Shown here: one piece after another, positions 32,880 through 41,538 of the stretch
Position numbering within the stretch: position 1 is the first letter of the stretch
How the letters are laid out: each line of letters starts with the position of its first letter
Source: VRUE01 sp963703175
Lineage (GTDB): Bacteria > Actinomycetota > Thermoleophilia > Solirubrobacterales > 70-9
Reading direction: 5' to 3'
Assembly (NCBI GenBank): GCA_963703175.1
Contig: OY969794.1
Coordinates: 930,001 to 994,000 of the forward strand
Length of the DNA: 64,000 nt
Made by a program: the position numbers and the translations under genes
The notes under the pieces: generated by a model
What the model was told of the DNA's origin: nothing
What the model saw: only the letters and a program-made list of their open reading frames with translations
Database searches by the model: none

Positions 32880-33527
32880 GTGGGGGCTGACGAGGAGAAG
32901 CGGATCGCTGCTGAGGCCGCGGCGTTGCTTGCCGAGGATGGGATGACCGTCGGCCTTGGCACCGGGTCGACCGTCGAACACTTGCTGCCAGCGCTTGCGC
33001 GTCGCGAGCTGAACGGGATCCACTGCGTGGCGACCTCGGTTGCAACCGAGGAACAGGCGCGCGGCCTTGGTATCCCGGTCGAGGAGTTCAGCCAGCTCGA
33101 GCGGCTCGACATCGCGATCGACGGCACCGACCAGGTGACTCCCGACGGCTGGCTGATCAAGGGCGGCGGGGCCGCCCACCAGCGCGAGAAGATCGTCGCC
33201 GCTGCCGCTGAGCGCTTCGTCGTGATCGCCGATTCGAGCAAGCCCGTGGATGCACTCAGCGCGCCGGTGCCGCTTGAGCTGATCGCTTTCGGACTACGCT
33301 CGACCCTTGCTCGGCTGGGCCCCGAGGTCGAGTTGCGCGACGTCCCCCACAGCCCCGACGGCGGTGTCATCGCCGACTACAAGGGCGAGATCGGCGACGT
33401 GGCGGCGCTTGTCGCCCGGCTCGAGGCCGACCCGGGAATTTCCTCGCATGGCCTCTTTCCCCCAGATATGGTGAGCGAGGTTCTGGTGGGGGAAGGCAAT
33501 GCCGTGAACCGCTTGACGCTGAACTAG
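32880..33527 (+). CDS. rpiA: Ribose-5-phosphate isomerase A
   Basis: The 215-residue protein shows the RpiA motifs GLGTGSTVEH, IDGTDQVT and KGGGAAHQREKI. It interconverts ribose-5-P and ribulose-5-P. GTG 32880 is the only sensible start and lies just beyond palindrome B3. The enzyme fits the pentose phosphate gene set on both sides. Confidence 0.94.
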   Translation: MGADEEKRIAAEAAALLAEDGMTVGLGTGSTVEHLLPALARRELNGIHCVATSVATEEQARGLGIPVEEFSQLERLDIAIDGTDQVTPDGWLIKGGGAAHQREKIVAAAAERFVVIADSSKPVDALSAPVPLELIAFGLRSTLARLGPEVELRDVPHSPDGGVIADYKGEIGDVAALVARLEADPGISSHGLFPPDMVSEVLVGEGNAVNRLTLN

Positions 33528-33579
33528 TTCTCACTGATTCCGCACTGACTCAGCACCGACCTTCGAGGAGACCCCCTAC

Positions 33580-34944
33580 ATGACCGACTTCACCGGGCTG
33601 GCGATCGCCGGCCGCACCGCCACCCCCGACGACTCCGACTGGGATCAGGCACGCCTCGCTTGGAACCTCGCCGCCGATCAGAGGCCCGAGGCCGTGGTCT
33701 TCGCAGAGAACGCCGATGACATCGCCGCCACGGTTCGCTTCGCCGTCACCAACGGCCTCAAGGTCGCCGCCCAGGGAACCGGACACGGCGCCGCGCCGCT
33801 GGCGCCACTTGGCGGGACGATCCTGCTCAAGACCGAGCGCATGCGCGGCATCAAGATCGACCCCGACGCCCAGACGGCGCGAGTCGAGGCAGGCGTGCTG
33901 GTTCTCGAGCTCAGCGAGGCCGCGGGGGAGCACGGCCTCTCCTCGATGCCGGGTTCCGCGCCCGACGTCGGTGTCGTCGGCTACACGCTGGGCGGCGGGC
34001 TGAGCTGGCTCGGACGCCGTCACGGCTTCGCCTGCAACCGGGTCAGGGCAATCGAGCTGATCGATGCGGACGGCGAGGCCAGGCAGGCCGATGCCGAGAA
34101 CGACGCCGACCTCTTCTGGGCGCTGCGCGGCGGCGGGGGCGGTTACGCGGTCGTCACCGCCCTTCACCTCGATCTGCTGCCGATCGACGAGATCTACGCC
34201 GGTGCTCTGGTCTTCCCGGCCGAGGTCGGCGCCGAGGCGGTCCGCGCCTACCACGACTGGATCGAGACCGTGCCCGACGAGATCACCTCGGTCGTCCGCT
34301 TCATCACCCCACCGCCGATCCCCGACGTGCCGGAGCTGATCCGCGGCCGACCGCTGCTGACGATCGACGCAGCCTGCATCGGCAGCCAGGAGGATGGAGA
34401 AGCAGCGATCGCCCCGCTTCGCGAGATCGGCGAGACGATCATGGACACGTTCGCTTGGATGCCCGCCGCCGGGCTCTGCCGGATCCACATGGACCCGGAG
34501 GCGCCGGTGCCGGGGGTCGGCGAAGGAGCAACCATCCGCGAGCTGCCTGACGAGGCGATCGACGCCTTCGTCTCGGTCGCGGGGCCCGGCTCCGGCTCGC
34601 CGCTGCTGCTCAGCGAGCTGCGCCACCTCGGCGGCGCCCTGGGGCGCGCGGACGGGAACGGCGGCGCCCTCTCACACCTCGACGCCGGCTTCGCCATGTA
34701 CAGCGTCGGTATGCCGATGACGCCCGAGCTGGGCGAGGCGATCCCCGCTCACCTGAGCAAAATCGCCGAGACGATGCAGCCCTGGCGGGCCAACGGCGGC
34801 TACTACAACTTCGTCGAGGGCCCCTGCGACGTCGACGCGATCCTGCCGCCGGACGTCTGCGCCCACCTGGGCGAGGTCAAGAGCAAGTGGGACCCGGACG
34901 GCCGCATAGTCGCCAACCACGCGGTTTCCCTGGGCGAGGTCTGA
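33580..34944 (+). CDS. FAD-binding BBE-type oxidoreductase
   Basis: The 454-residue protein has an N-terminal FAD-binding PCMH domain with GTGHGAAPLAPL, whose histidine is the usual covalent flavin site, and GYTLGGGLSWLGRRHG. The cysteine of bicovalent members is absent. The C-terminal BBE motif YYNFVEG precedes the end. Relatives oxidise alcohols or sugars with oxygen. An aldose or alcohol substrate would suit the sugar-phosphate surroundings but is not proven. Confidence 0.88.
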   Translation: MTDFTGLAIAGRTATPDDSDWDQARLAWNLAADQRPEAVVFAENADDIAATVRFAVTNGLKVAAQGTGHGAAPLAPLGGTILLKTERMRGIKIDPDAQTARVEAGVLVLELSEAAGEHGLSSMPGSAPDVGVVGYTLGGGLSWLGRRHGFACNRVRAIELIDADGEARQADAENDADLFWALRGGGGGYAVVTALHLDLLPIDEIYAGALVFPAEVGAEAVRAYHDWIETVPDEITSVVRFITPPPIPDVPELIRGRPLLTIDAACIGSQEDGEAAIAPLREIGETIMDTFAWMPAAGLCRIHMDPEAPVPGVGEGATIRELPDEAIDAFVSVAGPGSGSPLLLSELRHLGGALGRADGNGGALSHLDAGFAMYSVGMPMTPELGEAIPAHLSKIAETMQPWRANGGYYNFVEGPCDVDAILPPDVCAHLGEVKSKWDPDGRIVANHAVSLGEV

Positions 34945-34967
34945 TCCGAAGAAGGAAGGAGCCTCTA

Positions 34968-35894
34968 CTAAGGCTCGATCACGTTGTTCGGGTCGGGCTT
35001 GTCCTCTGGGTTGGCCTGGCTGTAGTCGCCGAAGGGACCGTCGCGCTCGCCGATAGCGGCTGAAACGCCCTGCTGCTCGGCGAGCTCGATGAAGCTCTTC
35101 GCGTCGGGCGTGTTGCGCATCAGGCCGTCGAGGATCGGGCCGAGGGTCTGGGTCGAGGCGAGGCCCATGTTCTCGTAAGCATGGTTGACGACGAGCTTCA
35201 TCGCGGCGAGCTGGGAGGCCGGGATGGCGGCCAGCTCGCGGGCGGCGTCGGCGACCGTCTCCTCCAGTCGCTCGAAGGGCACCGCGCGGTTGATCAGCTC
35301 GACCTCGGCCGCCTCGATCCCGGACAGCGGCTTGCCGGTCAGCGCGTACTCCTTGGCCTTGGTCAGCCCCAGCCGGTAAAGCCACATGCCCGAGAGGTAG
35401 GCCCCCCACATACGCGAATAGGGCGTGCCGATGCGAGCGTCCTCACTGGCGATCACCAGGTCGGCGCAGAGGGCGAAGTCGCTGCCGCCGCCGACGCACC
35501 AACCGTGGACCTGGGCGATCACCGGCTTCGGTGAACGCCAGACGCTCATCAGCTTCTGCGTCGGGGACAGCGCCGGGGCGGTCGCGGCGACGAAGTCCTT
35601 GCCCGGGTCCCACTTGCCGTCGGTGGTCAGCGCCTCGTCCCAGTGGTGGAAGCCGCCGCCGAAGTCGTAGCCGGCGCAGAAGGCTCGCCCCGCACCGCGC
35701 AGGACGATCACCTTCACCGCCTCGTCGCGAACCGCTCGCTCGACCGCGGCCTCGACCTCTTCGGGCATCGGCGGCACGATCGTATTGAGCGAGTCCGGCC
35801 GGTTGAGGGTGATCGTGGCGACGGCATCGGCCTCGCCGTAGAGCAGCGTCTCGAAATCGCCCGCGCCTGCGTCGGCGGCCGGGCCGGTGCTCAT
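34968..35894 (-). CDS. Enoyl-CoA hydratase/isomerase family protein
   Basis: The 308-residue protein has the crotonase fold motifs ITLNRPDSLNTI, GAGRAFCAGYDF (oxyanion hole) and VHGWCVGGGSDFALCADLV. The position of the usual hydratase glutamate is not clearly conserved, so the reaction could be isomerisation or hydrolysis. ATG 35894 (MSTGPAADAG) overlaps the pgl stop by 4 bp, so it is co-translated with pgl and gnd, an odd pairing with no obvious biochemical link. Confidence 0.9.
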   Translation of the reverse strand: MSTGPAADAGAGDFETLLYGEADAVATITLNRPDSLNTIVPPMPEEVEAAVERAVRDEAVKVIVLRGAGRAFCAGYDFGGGFHHWDEALTTDGKWDPGKDFVAATAPALSPTQKLMSVWRSPKPVIAQVHGWCVGGGSDFALCADLVIASEDARIGTPYSRMWGAYLSGMWLYRLGLTKAKEYALTGKPLSGIEAAEVELINRAVPFERLEETVADAARELAAIPASQLAAMKLVVNHAYENMGLASTQTLGPILDGLMRNTPDAKSFIELAEQQGVSAAIGERDGPFGDYSQANPEDKPDPNNVIEP

Positions 35895-36571
35895 CCCGCC
35901 GGTCTCCCCGCGGCGGCTTCGTCGCAAACGAGGAGCATGTTGTCGTTCTCGACCCGGCCGGCGGGGATCGAGGTGTCACCAGCGAGTAGCTTGGCCAGCG
36001 GCTCGCGCGCTTTCTCACCGAGCACCAGCCAGAGGATCTGACGGGCGGCGGCGAGGGCTAGGTAGGTAAGCGTCATCCGACGGTGACCTTCGTAGAGCCC
36101 GCCAGTCATCGCCACACGCAACTCGTCGACTTCAAGCACGGAGTCGCCGGGGACCAGCGAGGCGGTGTGACCGTCCGGACCGAGTCCAAGGTGAACCAAG
36201 TCGAGGCGCTCGGGGACATGCACTTCGTACTCGGCGGCGGAGAGTTCGAGGTCGCGACTGGTCACCGGCATCGGCCGCAGCGCGGCCTGATGGTCGAGCG
36301 AAAGCATCTGCACCAGGTGAGTGAGGTTGCGCGCCTCGTCGCCCGGCGGCGCGACCCGCTCGTCGACTTGGAAGATGTGCGCCTCCTCCCAGGGCATCTC
36401 ATCCATTTCGCCGAGCAGGCCAATCATCGCCCAGGGCGTCTTGCCGCCGCTGAGCGCGAGCTCGAACTCACCCCGCTCCTCAACCGCTTTCTGGCCGGCG
36501 GCGGCCACGGCTTCGGCCGCATAGCGGGAAGCCGCGTCAGCGTTGGGAAGGATCTTCGTCTCGATCGCCAT
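35891..36571 (-). CDS. pgl: 6-Phosphogluconolactonase
   Basis: The 226-residue protein of the NagB/SugarP-isomerase fold shows LALSGGKTPWAM, FQVDERVAPPGDEARN and LGLGPDGHTASLVPG, which is typical of Pgl. It hydrolyses 6-phosphogluconolactone, the product of Zwf. It lies 26 bp downstream of gnd. Confidence 0.94.
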   Translation of the reverse strand: MAIETKILPNADAASRYAAEAVAAAGQKAVEERGEFELALSGGKTPWAMIGLLGEMDEMPWEEAHIFQVDERVAPPGDEARNLTHLVQMLSLDHQAALRPMPVTSRDLELSAAEYEVHVPERLDLVHLGLGPDGHTASLVPGDSVLEVDELRVAMTGGLYEGHRRMTLTYLALAAARQILWLVLGEKAREPLAKLLAGDTSIPAGRVENDNMLLVCDEAAAGRPAG

Positions 36572-36597
36572 CGGGGTCGCCCAACCCGCTCGCGGGC

Positions 36598-37614
36598 CTA
36601 CGAAGCCTTCTCGTCGTGGCCGCCGAACTGTTTGCGCATGGCGGAGAGCACTTTGTCGCCGAAGTCGTCGAGGCCGCGTGAGAAGAAGCGCTCGTAGAGC
36701 GCCGTCGTCAGCACCGGCGCCGGCACGCCCTCATCGATCGCCGCGATCGAGGTCCAGCGACCCTCGCCGGAGTCGGAGACGCGGCCGGAGAACTCGGCGA
36801 GGTCCGGTGATGCCTGCATCGCGGTCGCGGTCAGATCAAGCAGCCAAGAACCGATCACGCTGCCACGCCGCCAGACCTCGGCGACCTCGGGCAGGTCGAG
36901 GTCGTACTGGTAGTACTCGGGCTGCTCCATCGGCGCAGTCTCGGCATCCTGCTCGCGCTGCGCCTTGCCGGCGTTGGCGTTTTTGAGGATGTTGAGGCCC
37001 TCGGCATAGGCAGCCATGATCCCGTACTCGATTCCGTTGTGGACCATCTTCACGAAGTGTCCGGCGCCGTTTGGGCCGCAGTGCAGGTAGCCGTTCTCTG
37101 ATGGGGAGGGATCACCATCGCGACCCGGCGTGCGCTCTGCCGAGTCGACCCCGGGTGCAAGGCTGGCGAAGATTGGATCGAGCCGCTGCACTGCGCTGTC
37201 CGGCCCGCCGATCATCAAACAGTAGCCGCGCTCGAGGCCGAAGACGCCGCCGCTGGTGCCGCAGTCGACAAAGTCGATCCCGGCTTCGCGCAGCTTCTCG
37301 GCGCGGCGAATGTCGTCGCGGTAGTAGGAGTTACCGCCGTCGATAATCGCGTCGCCCGGCCCCAGCACCGCGGCGACATCCTCGACCGTCTTCTCGGTGA
37401 TCTCACCCGAGGGGACCATCACCCAGACGGCGCGCGGGGCGCTCAGCTTCGAAGCCAGGTCTTGCAGCGACGAGGCTCCGTTCGCTCCCTCGCCGGCCAA
37501 TCCAGTGACCGCGTCGGCGTTGACGTCGTAGGCAACGATGCGGTGGCCATCGCGCATTAGGCGACGAGCCATGTTCGCCCCCATGCGACCGAGTCCGACG
37601 ATTCCCAGCTCCAT
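36598..37614 (-). CDS. gnd: 6-Phosphogluconate dehydrogenase, decarboxylating (short form)
   Basis: The 338-residue protein begins MELGIVGLGRMGANMARRL (Rossmann cofactor site) and carries DCGTSGGVFGLERGYCLMIGG, and GAGHFVKMVHNGIEYG with the active-site lysine. It is shorter than the 470-residue E. coli form and belongs to the small GntZ/YqeC-like class. It oxidises 6-phosphogluconate to ribulose-5-P. It is divergent from zwf by about 100 bp, so the two oxidative-branch steps share a promoter region. Confidence 0.93.
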   Translation of the reverse strand: MELGIVGLGRMGANMARRLMRDGHRIVAYDVNADAVTGLAGEGANGASSLQDLASKLSAPRAVWVMVPSGEITEKTVEDVAAVLGPGDAIIDGGNSYYRDDIRRAEKLREAGIDFVDCGTSGGVFGLERGYCLMIGGPDSAVQRLDPIFASLAPGVDSAERTPGRDGDPSPSENGYLHCGPNGAGHFVKMVHNGIEYGIMAAYAEGLNILKNANAGKAQREQDAETAPMEQPEYYQYDLDLPEVAEVWRRGSVIGSWLLDLTATAMQASPDLAEFSGRVSDSGEGRWTSIAAIDEGVPAPVLTTALYERFFSRGLDDFGDKVLSAMRKQFGGHDEKAS

Positions 37615-37714
37615 CAGCAGCTCCTCCCATCCTCGCTCAGCTCCAGCTTCCTTGGCCTACCCTACGCGACGCAAGCGGTGCCCTTCGCTATCGACTCGGA
37701 TAGCCTGGCGAGCG

Positions 37715-39121
37715 ATGGCGAAGCAGAAGGACGGCGCCGCGGCCGACGTGCTGACGATCTTCGGGATTAGCGGCGACCTGGCGAAGAAAATGACCTTCCG
37801 GGCGCTCTACCGGCTGGAGGCTGGGGGCAAGCTCGAGTGCCCGATCGTCGGCGTCGCAATCGACGACTGGGATACCGCGAAACTGCGCCAACACGCCCAC
37901 GACGCGATCAGCGCAACCGTCGGCAGTCCCGATGGAGAGGTCTTTAAGCGCCTCGCCGACCGGCTGACCTACATCCAGGGGGATTACGCCGACGCCGCGA
38001 CTTTCGAGCGCGTGGGCGAGGCCATCGGGGAGGCCAAGCGTCCCGTCTTCTACCTCGAGATCCCACCCTCGCTCTTCGCCACGGTGGTGCAGGGGCTCGG
38101 CAAGGCGGGGCTCGCAGAGGACGCGCGGGTGGTGATCGAGAAGCCCTTCGGCCACGACCTCGAATCGGCCCTGGCCCTGAACGCCGAACTGCACCAGGTC
38201 CTCGCCGAGGAGCAGATCCTGCGGATCGACCATTACCTCGGCAAGGAGCCGGTGATGGACATCACCTACCTGCGCTTCGCCAACTCCTTACTGGAGCCGG
38301 TCTGGAACCGCGAGCACGTCTCGCACGTGCAGATGACGATCGCCGAGAACTTCGGCGTTGATGACCGCGGCCGCTTCTACGACGCCGTCGGGGCAATGCG
38401 CGACGTGATCCAGAACCACGCGCTCCAGGTCCTCGCCCTGGTCGGGATGGGCCCACCGACCGGCAACCACCACGACTCGATCCGCGACAAGAAGCTCGAA
38501 TTCTTCAAAGCGGTGCGGACCGCGGACCCGAAGCGCTACGTGCGCGGCCAGTACGAAGGCTTCCGCGAGGTCAAGGACGTGGCGCCCGACTCGACCACCG
38601 AGACCTTCGCCGCGGTCGAGCTGGAGGTCGACAATTGGCGCTGGAGCGGCGTCCCCTTCTTCATCCGCGCCGGCAAGTGCATGCCGGCGAAGGCCTCCGA
38701 GGTCAGCATCGTCTTCAAGCGGCCGCCGCCACTCGGGATCGGCTCGGGCAAGCTGCCAGAGCCGAATCAGTTGACGGTGCGGATCGAGCCGAAGCCGGGT
38801 GCCCGCATCCGCCTCTTCGCCAAGCAAGCCGGAGAGGAGGCGTTCGAGGCCGCCGACCTCGAGGTGCTCTTCGAGAAGGTCCCGGGAGAGGACCCCGAGC
38901 CCTACGAGCGCCTGCTCGGCGACGCGATTGCCGGCCGCACCCAGCTCTTTACCCGAGAGGACACGGTTGAGGAGACCTGGCGGATCGTGGAGCCGCTGCT
39001 CGACGAACCCGGTCCGGTGCACCCTTACGCGCCGGGCACCTGGGGTCCGAAAGAGGCCGACGCGCTGACCCGGGGCATTGCCCAGTGGTACGAGCCCTGG
39101 CTACCCCAGAAGGCCGAATGA
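37715..39121 (+). CDS. zwf: Glucose-6-phosphate 1-dehydrogenase
   Basis: The 468-residue protein carries the cofactor loop GISGDLAKK (GASGDLA in most relatives) and the active site RIDHYLGKE at about residue 175. ATG 37715 (MAKQKDG) starts directly before the Rossmann fold. It oxidises glucose-6-P and forms NADPH. OpcA, the usual actinobacterial partner, is not encoded nearby. Confidence 0.95.
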   Translation: MAKQKDGAAADVLTIFGISGDLAKKMTFRALYRLEAGGKLECPIVGVAIDDWDTAKLRQHAHDAISATVGSPDGEVFKRLADRLTYIQGDYADAATFERVGEAIGEAKRPVFYLEIPPSLFATVVQGLGKAGLAEDARVVIEKPFGHDLESALALNAELHQVLAEEQILRIDHYLGKEPVMDITYLRFANSLLEPVWNREHVSHVQMTIAENFGVDDRGRFYDAVGAMRDVIQNHALQVLALVGMGPPTGNHHDSIRDKKLEFFKAVRTADPKRYVRGQYEGFREVKDVAPDSTTETFAAVELEVDNWRWSGVPFFIRAGKCMPAKASEVSIVFKRPPPLGIGSGKLPEPNQLTVRIEPKPGARIRLFAKQAGEEAFEAADLEVLFEKVPGEDPEPYERLLGDAIAGRTQLFTREDTVEETWRIVEPLLDEPGPVHPYAPGTWGPKEADALTRGIAQWYEPWLPQKAE

Positions 39122-39143
39122 CGCTGCGCGGATACGGCCCCTC

Positions 39144-39180
39144 CCCAACTCCCGCGTAGCAGCGCTACGCGGGAGTTGGG
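39144..39180 (+). terminator. Palindrome behind zwf, possible terminator
   Basis: Perfect 17-bp arms (39144-39160 and 39164-39180, CCCAACTCCCGCGTAGC and its complement) with a 3-base loop lie 22 bp after the zwf stop. There is no U tract, so termination would rely on stem strength. Confidence 0.6.
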
Positions 39181-39256
39181 TCGTGACCGTCCCGCTTGGT
39201 CCTCGCCCTTCTGGGTCCCAATCCCAACTCGTGTGCTAGGTTTTCGGACTCCCTAA

Positions 39257-39270
39257 TTAGGGCTGCCTAA
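39257..39270. promoter_or_regulatory. Iron-box-like operator at efeU
   Basis: TTAGGGCTGCCTAA resembles the DtxR/IdeR half-site pattern TTAGG...CCTAA and the box upstream of efeO. It ends 2 bp before the efeU TTG start, so it would overlap the transcription start and leave almost no leader. Iron-dependent repression is inferred. Confidence 0.6.
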
Positions 39271-39272
39271 GC

Positions 39273-40157
39273 TTGATTCCAACTCTTGTCATAGCACTGC
39301 GTGAGGGCGTCGAGGCTTCGCTGATCGTCGGCATTATCGCCGCCTTCCTGGTCAAGGAGGGACGGGGCGACGCGATCAAGCAGATGTGGATCGGGGTCGG
39401 GATCGCGGTCCTCCTCTGTCTGGGAATCGCCGTGCTGCTCGAGGTCGTCGGCGAACAGCTCCCCCAGCAAGAGCAGGAGGGCCTGGAGACGGTGATCGGG
39501 CTGATCGCGGTCAGCGCCGTCACCTACATGATCGTCTGGATGCGGCGCAATGCCCGCGGCATCAAAGCGGCGCTGGAAGGGAGCGCAGGGGCGGCGCTGG
39601 CCCGCGGCTCGGCGATGGCGCTGGTCGCGATGGCCTTCCTCGCGGTCCTGCGCGAGGGCTTCGAGACCTCGGTCTTCCTGCTCGCCGCCTTCCAGGACTC
39701 CAGCGACACGACCGCCGCCGGGGCCGGGGCGGTGATCGGACTGATCGCGGCGATCGCGATCGGCGTCGGCATCTACCGCGGCGGCGTGCGCTTCAACCTC
39801 AACCGGTTCTTCCGCGTCACCGGACTGATCCTCGTCTTCGTCGCCGCCGGTCTGCTCTCGACCTCGCTGCACACCGCGCACGAGGCGGGCTGGTTCAACC
39901 AGCTGCAGGGCCAGGCACTCGACCTCACCTGGCTGGTCCAGCCGGGAACGATCTCCGGCTCGCTGCTGACCGGGATGCTGGGGCTGCAGCCGACCCCGAC
40001 GGTCGGCGAGGCGCTCGTCTACCTGCTCTACGCAGTGCCGATGACGCTCTACGTGCTCTGGCCGGACCACCTGCGGCCCCGCCGTCGTCCCGCCCAGAAG
40101 CACGGCGCGCAGCGCCCGGCTTCGACCGAGCGCGCCCCGGCGGAGATCCCGGCCTAA
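39273..40157 (+). CDS. efeU: EfeU/FTR1-family iron permease
   Basis: The 294-residue protein has seven membrane segments and both iron-handling REXXE motifs (REGVE near residue 9, REGFE near residue 128). TTG 39273 is needed to include the first motif. It carries iron across the membrane in the EfeUOB system. It is followed by efeB after 16 bp. Confidence 0.93.
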   Translation: MIPTLVIALREGVEASLIVGIIAAFLVKEGRGDAIKQMWIGVGIAVLLCLGIAVLLEVVGEQLPQQEQEGLETVIGLIAVSAVTYMIVWMRRNARGIKAALEGSAGAALARGSAMALVAMAFLAVLREGFETSVFLLAAFQDSSDTTAAGAGAVIGLIAAIAIGVGIYRGGVRFNLNRFFRVTGLILVFVAAGLLSTSLHTAHEAGWFNQLQGQALDLTWLVQPGTISGSLLTGMLGLQPTPTVGEALVYLLYAVPMTLYVLWPDHLRPRRRPAQKHGAQRPASTERAPAEIPA

Positions 40158-40173
40158 GGCCGGCCACCCCGCG

Positions 40174-41409
40174 ATGACCCCGATCACCCGTCGCCGTCTG
40201 CTGGCTTCCGCCGGCGCAGGAGCCGCCGGGCTCGGCCTGGGCGGCGCAACCGGCTATCTGGTCGGCCAGGAGACCGCGGAGGCGAAGTCTGACGGGACCG
40301 GCTCGGTCCCCTTCTACGGCGTGCACCAGGCGGGGATCGATACCCCCGCCCAAGACCGTCTCCACTTCGCCGCCTTCGACCTGGTCAGCGAAAACCGCGC
40401 TGATTTGCGCGAGCTGCTGCGCGAGTGGTCGCGGGCGGCGGCTGAAATGACCGCGGGCGAGATGATCGGCGACGCCAACGGTGTCGAGCTGGCCCCTCCC
40501 GACGACACCGGTGAGACGGTCGGCCTCCTCCCCTCCCGCCTCACGGTCACCATCGGCTTTGGGCCGAGCTTGTTCGAACGGCGCGGACTCGGCCTGGGTG
40601 GCAAGCAACCCGCTGCCCTGCGCAAGATCCCAGCCCTGCCGGGGGACGAGCTGAGCGCGGCGGAAAGCGGCGGCGACCTATGCGTGCAGGCTTGCAGCGA
40701 CGACCCGCAGGTTGCCTTCCACGCGGTCCGCAACCTTGCCCGGATCGGCCGCGGCACCGTGGTCATGCGCTGGTCCCAGCTCGGCTTTGGTCGCACCGCG
40801 AGCACCACCCGCAGCCAGGACACGCCGCGCAATCTGATGGGCTTCAAGGACGGCACGGCGAACATCCGTGCCGAGGACACCGAGGCGATGCGGCGCTTCG
40901 TCTGGGTCGGCAACGAAGGCCCCACCTGGATGCGCGGGGGCAGCTATCTGGTCACCCGCCGCATCCGCATGCTGCTCGAGATCTGGGACCGCTCGGCGCT
41001 GGAAGACCAGGAGGCGACGATCGGCCGCGACAAGTACAAGGGCGCACCCCTGGGCGGAAGCGACGAGTTCGAACCGCTCGACCTCGAGGCCGAACGCGGC
41101 GGCGAACCGACGATCCCCGTCGACGCTCACGTCCGCCTCGCCTCGGCCTCGGCCAACGACGGCGAGCGGATCCTGCGCCGCGGCTACTCCTTCACCGACG
41201 GCGTCGACGAGAGCCTCGGCGAGCTCGAAGCCGGCCTCTTCTTCATCTGCTTTCAGCGCGATCCGCAGCGCCAGTTCGTGCCGATCCAGCGCCGGCTCGG
41301 CTCCAACGACGCGCTCAACGAGTACATCAAGCACGTCGGCAGCGCCGTCTTCGCTGTGCCACCCGGCGCACGCAACGGCGGCTACGTAGGCGAAACGCTG
41401 CTCGACTGA
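40174..41409 (+). CDS. efeB: EfeB, TAT-exported Dyp-type haem peroxidase
   Basis: The 411-residue protein starts with a twin-arginine signal (TRRRLLASAG, then a glycine-rich hydrophobic stretch). It has the Dyp motif GFKDGT with the catalytic aspartate (about residue 228) and a later haem-ligand histidine in DAHVRLAS. EfeB works outside the membrane, oxidising ferrous iron or removing iron from haem to feed EfeU. A family B palindrome follows the stop. Confidence 0.94.
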   Translation: MTPITRRRLLASAGAGAAGLGLGGATGYLVGQETAEAKSDGTGSVPFYGVHQAGIDTPAQDRLHFAAFDLVSENRADLRELLREWSRAAAEMTAGEMIGDANGVELAPPDDTGETVGLLPSRLTVTIGFGPSLFERRGLGLGGKQPAALRKIPALPGDELSAAESGGDLCVQACSDDPQVAFHAVRNLARIGRGTVVMRWSQLGFGRTASTTRSQDTPRNLMGFKDGTANIRAEDTEAMRRFVWVGNEGPTWMRGGSYLVTRRIRMLLEIWDRSALEDQEATIGRDKYKGAPLGGSDEFEPLDLEAERGGEPTIPVDAHVRLASASANDGERILRRGYSFTDGVDESLGELEAGLFFICFQRDPQRQFVPIQRRLGSNDALNEYIKHVGSAVFAVPPGARNGGYVGETLLD

Positions 41410-41411
41410 AA

Positions 41412-41461
41412 GACGTGCCTCAACTGAGAGGGCCATACGGGTCCTCAACTTGGGGCACGTC
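41412..41461. repeat. Dispersed palindrome family B, copy B4 (between efeB and efeO)
   Basis: Arms GACGTGCC and GGCACGTC continue into an imperfect stem around the core AGGGCCATACGGGT. It starts 3 bp after the efeB stop and may separate the efeUB and efeO transcripts. Confidence 0.8.
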
Positions 41462-41489
41462 GATAATCCGACTAGATCTGTCGGTTTTT

Positions 41490-41505
41490 GTTAGGGTGCC
41501 CTAAC
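41490..41505. promoter_or_regulatory. Iron-box-like operator at efeO
   Basis: GTTAGGGTGCCCTAAC has 7-bp complementary arms around two bases and shares TTAGGG..CC.TAA with the efeU box. It lies 33 bp before the efeO start, in promoter position, which implies a separate iron-controlled efeO promoter. Confidence 0.7.
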
Positions 41506-41538
41506 TTTTCGACGTCAAAACAAGGAGCTCCAACCCCG

